NCBI RefSeq assembly: GCF_023897065.1
Contig: NZ_JAMHIV010000022.1
Location: 62,001-126,000 of the forward strand
Direction: 5' to 3'
DNA: 64,000 nucleotides
Source of the DNA: Crossiella sp. SN42
GTDB lineage: Bacteria; Actinomycetota; Actinomycetes; Mycobacteriales; Pseudonocardiaceae
Shown here piece by piece: positions 18,109-24,382 of the stretch (position 1 is the first letter of the stretch; every line of letters begins with the position of its first letter). Made by a program: the position numbers and the translations under genes. Under the pieces are notes generated by a model. That model made no database searches. It was not told where the DNA came from and saw nothing but the letters and a program-made list of their open reading frames with translations.

Positions 18109-18475
18109 TCAGGGGTAAGCGAAATTGTAGGCGGCGCGGTTGACGATGCCTTTGGCGTTGTATTTGGACGGCGCGTTTGACCACCAATGGCCTGGTCCGG
18201 AGACGCCGATAGGGCACGAGGTTGTCCAACAGGCGCCGCCTGTTGGGGCCCATGAGGCCGATGACACTGCCCACAATCACGTTGGTGACCGGACGATCAG
18301 CTCACGGGCGGCGTGCCCGGCGATGGTGAGGCTGGCCCGGCCAGGATCAGCACCAGGCCGGGGTGCGGGTGCGCAGGAGACGGCCCTCGGAAATGGTGGA
18401 CTCCAGTTCCAGGTAGGCGGTCTCGATCTCTAGCGGTGGCCCGGCCTTCCGGGGCACGGTGTCGCTGAGCGGCAT
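18109..18475 (-). pseudogene. IS4-type transposase remnant (C-terminal part, frameshifted)
   Basis: Reading the minus strand gives LEIETAYLELESTIS and SEGRLLRTRTPAW from the ATG at 18475. After frame changes it gives VIGLMG, LLDNLVPYRRLRTRPLVVKR and then, in a third frame, SKYNAKGIVNRAAYNFAYP followed by a stop at 18109. These blocks occur in this order in the C-terminal third of IS4-family transposases of actinomycetes (EIETAYLELKSTI; RPRVVKRAISKYNA). At least two frameshifts and the missing N-terminal and catalytic region make it a dead remnant. It marks past insertion next to the right edge of the biosynthetic cluster. Confidence 0.75.
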
Positions 18476-18510
18476 GCTCGACCTCGAAGGCAGTGCCAAG
18501 ATCACAAAAA

Positions 18511-18546
18511 AGGAGTCCTCGCAGGTTCTGACCTGCGAGGACTCCT
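18511..18546 (-). terminator. Strong hairpin, minus-strand intrinsic terminator
   Basis: A perfect 16-bp stem (AGGAGTCCTCGCAGGT paired with its complement) and a 4-nt loop. On the minus strand the stem is followed by six T residues (A-run 18505-18510), the form of an intrinsic terminator for leftward transcription. No leftward gene ends just to its right, so the transcript it once served may have been displaced. Confidence 0.7.
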
Positions 18547-18573
18547 CAGACCGTCGAGGTCCTACGAGGCAGT

Positions 18574-18855
18574 TTGAACCGCCCTGACCTGCTCAAACAG
18601 CTCCGCAAGGTGACACAAGCGCTCGCTGAACCTGCACCCGACACCGGTACGACGGCCCCCGGAGCACCCGAGACCGGGCGGCGCGGGGTCCGACTCAGCG
18701 ACCGGTTCACGGCACAAGAGCAGCGCGCCATGATCGACAAGTTCGTTACCGGTGCCACCGCTGCCGCCGTGGCCGTCGAGTACGGCGTCAGCGAACAGAC
18801 AGTCAAGCGGCTGCTACGCAAGCACGGCGTACGCCGCACGCCCAAAGCCGCATAA
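18574..18855 (+). CDS. Small HTH protein resembling a serine-recombinase C-terminus
   Basis: 93 codons from a TTG start with GAGG 4 nt upstream. The C-terminal half (RLSDRFTAQEQRAMIDKF, then GVSEQTVKRLLRKHGVRR) is a helix-turn-helix like that at the end of actinomycete resolvases and integrases. There is no catalytic domain. It could be a stand-alone DNA-binding protein or the surviving tail of a lost recombinase. Its position immediately right of the IS remnant and hairpin makes a decayed element boundary plausible. The start codon is uncertain. Confidence 0.5.
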   Translation: MNRPDLLKQLRKVTQALAEPAPDTGTTAPGAPETGRRGVRLSDRFTAQEQRAMIDKFVTGATAAAVAVEYGVSEQTVKRLLRKHGVRRTPKAA

Positions 18856-19196
18856 CAACGCCCATGGCAGATGTTTAGGTGAATATACCTGAAGAACTGG
18901 CAGCCAGACCGCCCTGAATGTCCTTCGATCTGACGACCATTGCGCTCAAGCCGCCACATGAGGCCGGAACCTCCGTAACATCGCGCCCCGTGTGCCGCTA
19001 CGTAACCTCACCGCGACCGACAGCGGCCACTAAGGACCCAACGAAAGGAAGTCGTCCAGAACCTGAGCGAAGGTAGCGCCAGCCAAACCGACAGACAAAT
19101 TTTCTCTATCGCACAAGTCATCTTGGCACCGAAATAGGCAAAAGCCTTACCTTGCATGGTTTAGACACCCCAAACTGCGCCAGTCAGGAATGCCTG
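18856..19196. other. Intergenic, no gene seen
   Basis: About 340 bp of mixed composition, more AT-rich toward the right. No convincing reading frame, RNA gene or clear repeat is visible. It separates the HTH protein from the lower-GC gene pair. Confidence 0.5.
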
Positions 19197-19517
19197 ATGT
19201 CCTTTGTGTATATGGCCTACCGTTCCGGTAGCCAAACTCCGAAGAATTTTACGCCCCGCCCCGGCGTCGACGATACGGGATTGTCCGCATTTGATTCACC
19301 TGGAGCATTTAAGTCCGGAACTAGGCTGCAAGTGATCGACACCTCCAGGCTGCGGAAGCTGCGAGCGGTGCGAGATTCACCCGAGGGGCATGTTAGCATT
19401 GCGCCTACTGACATGTCGAAAATGTCAGAGTGGATGGCTTGTCGAGACATGGGAATAGTTCATCCACTTACACAAGAACTCATAGATGCCCTCGATGATG
19501 AGATTGTCGCCCCCTGA
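19197..19517 (+). CDS. Putative orphan polymorphic-toxin domain protein
   Basis: 106 residues from ATG 19197 with AGGA 7 nt upstream; a TTG at 19152 would extend it. The pattern TPKNFTPRPGVDDTGLSAFD, then LQVIDTSRL, GHVSIAPTD and HPLTQELIDAL looks like the compact C-terminal domains of secreted polymorphic (RHS/WXG-type) toxins. This is pattern resemblance, not an identified family. Codon use is far less GC-biased than the neighbours. It is followed with no gap by a second small gene of similar composition, which suggests a toxin/immunity pair, probably acquired horizontally. No secretion signal or delivery domain is present. Confidence 0.5.
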   Translation: MSFVYMAYRSGSQTPKNFTPRPGVDDTGLSAFDSPGAFKSGTRLQVIDTSRLRKLRAVRDSPEGHVSIAPTDMSKMSEWMACRDMGIVHPLTQELIDALDDEIVAP

Positions 19518-19919
19518 ATGACTATGAATTCTGAACTTGAAGAATGCTGGCAAAGATTCGACCAGTCTTTTTCGCACATATCGGCCGCACTCCTGGAGTG
19601 CAATCCAAAATTGCTAGCAAGTACAGGCTGGCGAACGACGGAAAAATGGCCATTTCAGACATGGGCCTCACTTAGCCGAGTGAGCGATCCCGGCCAAGCT
19701 GAGGATATCGTTATCTTCGTTAGCGCCAGAAAATACGGAAGTATCCTCCGCCTGGCAACTGACATATCAACCGGCGAAGGACAAATGCTCGCCTACGGCC
19801 CCAGCGGAATAGCCAGCTCCGACACGCCCTCCCTATGTTCCCTTGTTTCCAGTTCGATACTAGAATTCGAGCAGTTCCTACTGAAAGAGTACGGGCTACT
19901 GCGCGAAGCCTTGTGCTAA
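19518..19919 (+). CDS. Putative cognate immunity protein
   Basis: 133 residues, acidic, no signal peptide or membrane segment, starting at the base after the previous stop. I do not recognise a family. The length, composition, absent spacing and partner all fit an immunity protein for the upstream toxin-like protein. Low GC compared with flanking DNA supports a shared foreign origin. An in-frame ATG at 19524 is an alternative start. Confidence 0.5.
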   Translation: MTMNSELEECWQRFDQSFSHISAALLECNPKLLASTGWRTTEKWPFQTWASLSRVSDPGQAEDIVIFVSARKYGSILRLATDISTGEGQMLAYGPSGIASSDTPSLCSLVSSSILEFEQFLLKEYGLLREALC

Positions 19920-20053
19920 TTCTCAGCTGTAAGCCCAAGAACTGAAACGAAATCGCACCTTCCGCCGGTGGGGCGTCCGCTGATTTCAGTGGACGCCTCA
20001 CCGGCGCGTTAATCCTGTGTGGACAGCGCGGCTAGTATGCAGTCCGGTTTTCT

Positions 20054-21256
20054 TTATGCAGTGCGGCTAATTGCTGCGACTAGTTCCCGTGCTGTGTCGT
20101 GAATGCTTACCGGGACATCACCGTGTAGCGTTTTCTTGAGGGTGCGGCGCAGGATTTCGGTAGTGCGTCCTGATCCGCTTCCCACATCGGTAATCAACGC
20201 GGGCAAGGTATCGGCTAGGCGGTGCGCGTCGTTCCATTGCCGGGCCTCTAGCAGAGCGCCGAACAGGTAGCTGGTGTAGCTATATCTGCCGCGTTGCCGC
20301 CCCGCTGGAGTGATAGCCAGGGCATGGGCGAACGCGGTCACGGGGATGTCTTTATCACCAGCCAGGTGGTGCACCATGGCGGTGAACCACTGCCACTGTC
20401 GTTGATCGACCCACCACGCCCACGCCGGGTCAGAATCCCGTGCCCCGTCTAGGAAAAGCGACGAGGCGCGGGCCAGCTCGGCGCGTGCCTCATTGGGGCG
20501 GTGTTGCAGCGCTAAGGCGTGGCTACGGCGAGCCCGGAACAGTGATTCCAAGCGCGGACTTAGCGTGTGGCCGGACAGAATACGGTCCACGATCATCAGG
20601 GCTTCGGCGGGGCGTTGAGTCCATTCGGCGTGCATCGCCAGGTTTTGATGTGTCAACAGGGAAATCGAGCGATCCCCAGCCCAACCCGAGTACATCAACG
20701 ATTCGTGGCTGACCGCCCGCATACCGTCCTGATCATTGGCGTCATAGAGCAGCCAGCCGACGATTTCGGCGAGTTCCCCTACCGCCGCATACAGATCCCG
20801 TTGCAGGGCGGGCGGACAGGGCGCGGCACCGATACGGCGCTGAATACCGCGAAAGACCCGCAGCCCTTGGCGGCTGGCCTCGGTCCCCCCGCACTGCCCG
20901 TCCAGGGCCAACAACTGGCCCATGGTGGCGTGAATGGCCGCGATGTCGTTGCCCCGTAACGGCTCCGGTGTTTCAGCGTTGGCCGGGACAGGGACGAACG
21001 GAAACGCGGGGGACGGGGTCATCCCCGTGCGCGCTGCGGCGTGTGGGGTGGAGGCGTTCAGCAGCTGATCGACCGCTGAGAGCGATAACCGAAGGGCATG
21101 GGCGATTTTGGTGCGCTGCCACGGCTGCGGGTCGCTTTCCCCACGTTCCCACCGCGCCCACGTGGAACGTTCCACGCCGCACGCCTGGGCCATGCGTTCT
21201 TGGGTATATCCGGCTGACTTACGCGCTTGCCGCAAGCCCTCACGCCGCGCGCCCAT
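20054..21256 (-). CDS. XRE-family HTH regulator with TPR-like C-terminus
   Basis: 400 residues. An N-terminal XRE helix-turn-helix (RKSAGYTQERMAQACGVERS, then TWARWERGES) is followed by a long helical region with tetratricopeptide-like spacing. Large regulators of this form are common in actinomycete integrative elements and near antibiotic or development loci. It is divergent from the small gene set starting at 21525, so it may control entry into the element's transfer functions. Effector and target are unknown. Confidence 0.78.
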   Translation of the reverse strand: MGARREGLRQARKSAGYTQERMAQACGVERSTWARWERGESDPQPWQRTKIAHALRLSLSAVDQLLNASTPHAAARTGMTPSPAFPFVPVPANAETPEPLRGNDIAAIHATMGQLLALDGQCGGTEASRQGLRVFRGIQRRIGAAPCPPALQRDLYAAVGELAEIVGWLLYDANDQDGMRAVSHESLMYSGWAGDRSISLLTHQNLAMHAEWTQRPAEALMIVDRILSGHTLSPRLESLFRARRSHALALQHRPNEARAELARASSLFLDGARDSDPAWAWWVDQRQWQWFTAMVHHLAGDKDIPVTAFAHALAITPAGRQRGRYSYTSYLFGALLEARQWNDAHRLADTLPALITDVGSGSGRTTEILRRTLKKTLHGDVPVSIHDTARELVAAISRTA

Positions 21257-21524
21257 GGCGACTGCCCCAATCGAGCGAAGAACAACCGGGAAGTTCTATG
21301 CCTGTTTGTGCTGGTCAAGCCTACCGATACCGCAGCGATGCGTCACTGATGCGCCGTTAACGCTCTGGTCTCACCTGATCACGCAGCGCACCGTAGGCGC
21401 TGGCAACCGGGGCCGGGTGCCGCTGGTGATCACCCCCGACCGCTGACCAGCGGCCCGCTCCCCCCTCCCTCCCCGGCTCCGGTTGCCCCTAGCACTGTCC
21501 AGAAAGGACATTCGGAGGCGACCG
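21257..21524. promoter_or_regulatory. Divergent promoter region with hairpin
   Basis: Control region between the XRE regulator and the first small genes of the element. It contains an 8-bp perfect inverted repeat, CCGCTGGT at 21420-21427 and ACCAGCGG at 21446-21453, then a C-rich tract. No clear -10/-35 pair stands out. Confidence 0.4.
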
Positions 21525-21575
21525 ATGGCCACCCACCGTCCCACCGCGACCATGGCCGCCCTGGCGGTGAGCTGA
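21525..21575 (+). CDS. 16-codon leader-like ORF
   Basis: ATG at 21525 with GGAGG spaced 7 nt upstream, a much better ribosome site than that of the next gene. It encodes 16 residues (MATHRPTATMAALAVS) and stops at 21575, 2 nt before the next ATG. This layout suits translational coupling or a leader peptide. Too short to support as a functional protein. Confidence 0.4.
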   Translation: MATHRPTATMAALAVS

Positions 21576-21577
21576 TC

Positions 21578-22006
21578 ATGTGCCGCGAACGCCTCACCCG
21601 CCTGCCCTCTGGCCCAGGTGTGGTGGCCGTGGGCTATGGCCGGGTGGCCCACCCCGCCGATGTGCAACGGGTACGCGCCCGGCTGACCGCGTGGTGCGCC
21701 AAAGCCGGATACGAGGTCCTAGCCGTGCCGATCGACACCGGCCGGAACCCACGCGCCGGACTGCACCGGCCCGGCCTGACCGCCTGCCTGGACATCGCTG
21801 CCCTGCTCGCTGTGGACGTCGTCGTCATGCCAACGCTGTGGCACCTCTCCCGCGACCCCCACGCCGCCGCCCGGGCCTACAGCCTGCTGGCCGCGGTGGC
21901 CCAAGTGCTGACCGTGGGCGGACCCAGCATCACCGAGCTACGCGAGCGCGCCACCACCAACGGCACCAGCGCCAGCGGCGGCAGCGACCCGGATGGACAG
22001 CGGTGA
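21578..22006 (+). CDS. Small resolvase-fold-like protein, no catalytic serine seen
   Basis: 142 residues. The order GYGRVAHPADVQRVRARLTA, then a Y-E-V-L strand, GLHRPGLTACLDIA, VDVVVMPTLWHLSRDP and a final QVLTV strand follows the N-terminal domain of serine recombinases. The position of the nucleophile (YxRVS) reads YGRVA. With the serine missing and no DNA-binding domain it should not recombine DNA. It resembles three other small proteins in this element (26566, 26931, 27222). The stop overlaps the GTG of the next gene, so the two are coupled. Confidence 0.6.
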   Translation: MCRERLTRLPSGPGVVAVGYGRVAHPADVQRVRARLTAWCAKAGYEVLAVPIDTGRNPRAGLHRPGLTACLDIAALLAVDVVVMPTLWHLSRDPHAAARAYSLLAAVAQVLTVGGPSITELRERATTNGTSASGGSDPDGQR

Positions 22007-22431
22007 CCGGGCCTTCTGCGGTGGGTCAGTACCGGGCCGTAGCCGCCTACCTGAGCACGATCACCCAAGCCCTGCAGAACGCTGAGACCACCAACAGCCC
22101 CGCGCCTGCTGGCCTGCGCCGAGGCTTGGTCCGGACCCACGGCGCGCTGTGGGCGGTGCTGGGTCCACACCAGCTCAACCACCGGGGCCGGTGCCCAGCC
22201 TGCCGCACCCGGCTCGGTGTCCCCGGCCCCTGTGCCCTGGTGCCCGTGCTCGCTGCCTATCTGCTCTCCCCGCTTCCGGTGGTGTGGTGGCAAATCCTGG
22301 CCGCCACCGCTGGCCCCGATGACCCACCGGTCACCATGACCCAGGTCAGCACCTGGCTCGGGGTAGACCCGGCCACCGGCCACAGCGGTAAGCCCCTGCA
22401 CACCGCCAAGAACGTCACCCAGGAGCTGTGA
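22003..22431 (+). CDS. Small hypothetical protein with Cys cluster
   Basis: 142 residues from GTG 22003, overlapping the previous stop (GTGA). A CPACRTRLGVPGPC segment could bind zinc. The C-terminus has VTMTQVSTWLGV, which could be a short DNA-binding helix pair. I do not recognise the family. Coupled to the preceding resolvase-like gene, so probably part of the element's maintenance or transfer functions. Confidence 0.55.
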   Translation: MTGPSAVGQYRAVAAYLSTITQALQNAETTNSPAPAGLRRGLVRTHGALWAVLGPHQLNHRGRCPACRTRLGVPGPCALVPVLAAYLLSPLPVVWWQILAATAGPDDPPVTMTQVSTWLGVDPATGHSGKPLHTAKNVTQEL

Positions 22432-22869
22432 GCGGCGTAAACGCCCCGATCGGGTACACGTTCCCGGCTCACGAGTGCGCCAGATCACACAAGCTAGTTG
22501 TGGGTTCGACGCTGTGTCACGACGAGACAGGGCGGCTAGCGGTATGGGGTGATCCTCACAGGGGGCTGTAACGCACCCTGAACACGCAGCGCACACGGCA
22601 CGCCACTGCGCCACCTGCGCCGCTGTCCCGGTTTTCCCTTACGCCTCAACGGGTTTGGCTGCGAGTAAGGGCAACGTGCTCCGCCGGACCCCCTGCTGTC
22701 ACCACCTGTTGGGGTTGCCTTTCTCGGCGCGCCCTAGCGCGGGGTTGCGTGCTGGTGTATCTAGCGCCGGGTGGTGATCTCTGGTTAGCGTGGGAACTGT
22801 CTTTGTTCCACCGTTGTTACACCCGCACCGCTTGTTGTTCCACCGCTTGGAGTTCTCGTTGCTTGTCGA
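22432..22869. other. Noncoding stretch in the element
   Basis: About 440 bp with no credible gene. Codon bias in all frames is poor and there are scattered short repeats. Origin, transfer (clt-like) or att functions would be possible here, but no specific signature is visible. Confidence 0.4.
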
Positions 22870-23052
22870 TCAGCACCGCCTGCACCCCGCCTCCCTGTTG
22901 CGTCCCTGAGCCTGCCCGCACCCCTGCATCCCGTGGCGCGGCCTGGCCCCGTGTCCACACTCCGACGGCATACCCCGGCGTTGCTCCACTTCGGTGAGCA
23001 TTCTCGGTTTCCCGGTGCCGTCCGCATCGAGCGTGTATAGCTGAAATGGCAT
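22870..23052 (-). CDS. Possible small protein, uncertain
   Basis: 60 codons. The first part (MPFQLYTLDADGTGKPRML) looks coding and AGGGA lies 4 nt upstream of the ATG. The second half is low-complexity and Cys/Gly/Arg-rich, and coding bias may shift frame. It could be a decayed gene. No family recognised. Confidence 0.25.
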   Translation of the reverse strand: MPFQLYTLDADGTGKPRMLTEVEQRRGMPSECGHGARPRHGMQGCGQAQGRNREAGCRRC

Positions 23053-23139
23053 ATGTCCCTGACGGCACAGCCTCGGGACAGCTTTCGGCCTTTTCAGTGC
23101 AGGCGCTTACCCCGGCTCACTGTCCACAGTGGAGGAACC

Positions 23140-23397
23140 GTGACGGACACTCCCGTCAGCGCAGAGGGCAACGTCCCTTTAGAACACAGCGAACAACAGA
23201 GCATCCAGGCGCAGCGACGCGCCAAGCTGGGCACAATCAACGCCAGGCTTGCGCGTCTGACGCGCCTGGTGGCACAGCTCAACGAGGTGTATGGCCTTCG
23301 CGACGTAGAAGCTCCTCAACTACCGTCTCCAAGGACGCAATCCGATCATCTATCTCGTCCAGGCGCTGCAACACCGGGTCTACCGGTGCCGGAGTAG
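23140..23397 (+). CDS. Small hypothetical protein, overlaps GntR gene antisense
   Basis: 85 residues from GTG 23140 with GGAGG 4 nt upstream. The central part (KLGTINARLARLTRLVAQL) is a predicted amphipathic helix. Its 3' 119 bp overlap the 3' end of the convergent GntR gene. A real gene is likely from the ribosome site; the function is unknown. Confidence 0.45.
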   Translation: MTDTPVSAEGNVPLEHSEQQSIQAQRRAKLGTINARLARLTRLVAQLNEVYGLRDVEAPQLPSPRTQSDHLSRPGAATPGLPVPE

Positions 23398-23638
23398 CTG
23401 AGAGCACCCAGGTTCCGCGCCCAGGGGCGGAGGCAACGAAGCCCTGCTCCTGCAACATGCGTACGCCTTTTTGCACCGTGCTGCTGTTCACCCCGAAGCG
23501 CTTGCCCAACTCCACAAAGGACGGCAAGTGATCGCCGACCTTGTAGACCCCTGAGATGATCCGGTCCCGGATGATGTCGGCGGCCTGCTGATACGACGGA
23601 CGGGTATCTGCCGGGTCCAGCGGTGGCATCTCACTCAT
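23279..23638 (-). CDS. GntR-family transcriptional regulator
   Basis: 119 residues, short for GntR. It has the winged helix (YQQAADIIRDRIISGVYKVG, then FGVNSSTVQKGVRMLQEQG), a short linker and a C-terminal coiled coil (RLDEIDDRIASLETVVEELL) instead of an effector domain. Such mini-GntR proteins (KorSA/TraR type) repress transfer genes in actinomycete conjugative elements. It is divergent from the 23809 gene, with GCAATCAT repeats between them. The ATG at 23638 has GGAG close upstream; an in-frame start three codons earlier is possible. Confidence 0.85.
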   Translation of the reverse strand: MSEMPPLDPADTRPSYQQAADIIRDRIISGVYKVGDHLPSFVELGKRFGVNSSTVQKGVRMLQEQGFVASAPGRGTWVLSATPAPVDPVLQRLDEIDDRIASLETVVEELLRREGHTPR

Positions 23639-23662
23639 ACACTCCATCCTACCCTCACATCC

Positions 23663-23768
23663 GCAATCATTGCCATGATTGCAATCATCAACATACGTAG
23701 GATGCATTGCGCTCCAACGTGTTCTACCGTTACGGCCAAATCTTGCTACCGTCAAAGCGGGCAATCAT
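23663..23768. promoter_or_regulatory. GntR operator repeats GCAATCAT
   Basis: GCAATCAT-TGCC-ATGATTGC forms a perfect 8-bp inverted repeat at 23663-23682, a further GCAATCAT follows at 23681-23688 and another copy lies at 23761-23768. The copies flank the divergent starts of the GntR gene and the 23809 gene. They are the obvious binding sites for the adjacent regulator, by position and repetition. Confidence 0.65.
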
Positions 23769-23808
23769 TGCAATTAGCGCAATGTTTGACGGACGGAAGG
23801 CAATCCCC

Positions 23809-24039
23809 ATGACGACGAGCCTGCAAGCCGAAGCCTGTGCCGCACTGCGGCGGCTACTCGCCTCCATACCCGCTTTCGATGCGCCCCAACGGTTGTGGGT
23901 CGCCTGGTGGCTACTTCGGGCCGAGACCTACGACCTAGTGGCGGTGGCATTCCCTGTCACCGCACCGTTCTCCCGCTCTACCGCGTACACCTCGCGGTTG
24001 CGGGCGCGCACCGTCCACAGTGCCCGGCGCGGCCTGTAA
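23809..24039 (+). CDS. Small hypothetical protein of the conjugative element
   Basis: 76 residues from ATG 23809 with GGAAGG about 9 nt upstream. The sequence is helical and Ala/Arg-rich (AACAALRRLLASIPAF-like start) with no recognised domain. It lies directly downstream of the GntR operators and 12 bp before the next small gene, so it is probably the first gene of the repressed transfer operon. Confidence 0.5.
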   Translation: MTTSLQAEACAALRRLLASIPAFDAPQRLWVAWWLLRAETYDLVAVAFPVTAPFSRSTAYTSRLRARTVHSARRGL

Positions 24040-24051
24040 AGGGGGCCGGTG

Positions 24052-24246
24052 ATGGGCAAGCATCGACGCCTGCGAGTGCGCGTGTATGGCAAGCAGCGCA
24101 AGGACATCGATCCGCACCTACTGACCCAAGTGATCGTGATGTACGTGCGGATGCTGCAACAGCAACAGGCCACCGGCAAGCACCGCGCCAGGCCAACACG
24201 ACGCACCCGCAAGCCCAAGCCCAGCGCCACCGAACCCGAGGACTAG
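24052..24246 (+). CDS. Small basic protein
   Basis: 64 residues, strongly basic at both ends (KHRRLRVRVYGKQRKD and RARPTRRTRKPKP), consistent with nucleic-acid binding. ATG 24052 or the adjoining GTG 24049 may start it, with a G-rich tract upstream. Small basic proteins often precede the TraB-like gene in actinomycete conjugative elements. No family recognised. Confidence 0.5.
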   Translation: MGKHRRLRVRVYGKQRKDIDPHLLTQVIVMYVRMLQQQQATGKHRARPTRRTRKPKPSATEPED

Positions 24247-24289
24247 CCCGCTGAAAGCGTTGTGCCGCAACGGATGCGCCCCGAGCAGT

Positions 24290-24334
24290 CAGGCACCGCG
24301 GCCACCGTACCCACCATTGTTGGTGCGGTGCCTG
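24290..24334 (+). terminator. Hairpin with T-rich tail upstream of traB-like gene
   Basis: CAGGCACCGC (24290-24299) pairs perfectly with GCGGTGCCTG (24325-24334) and is followed by GCTTTCCTTTCCC. It may be an intrinsic terminator or attenuator limiting read-through from the small genes into the translocase gene. Confidence 0.55.
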
Positions 24335-24382
24335 GCTTTCCTTTCCCTTCTGCAGCATCCCGCCACCGACGACAGGAGTGCC

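Noticed and set aside
18555-18600. Degenerate tRNA copy as left attachment site
   Set aside because: Only TTTGAACC and a few flanking bases match tRNA-Pro. No convincing direct repeat of the tRNA 3' end was found, so no attL was annotated.
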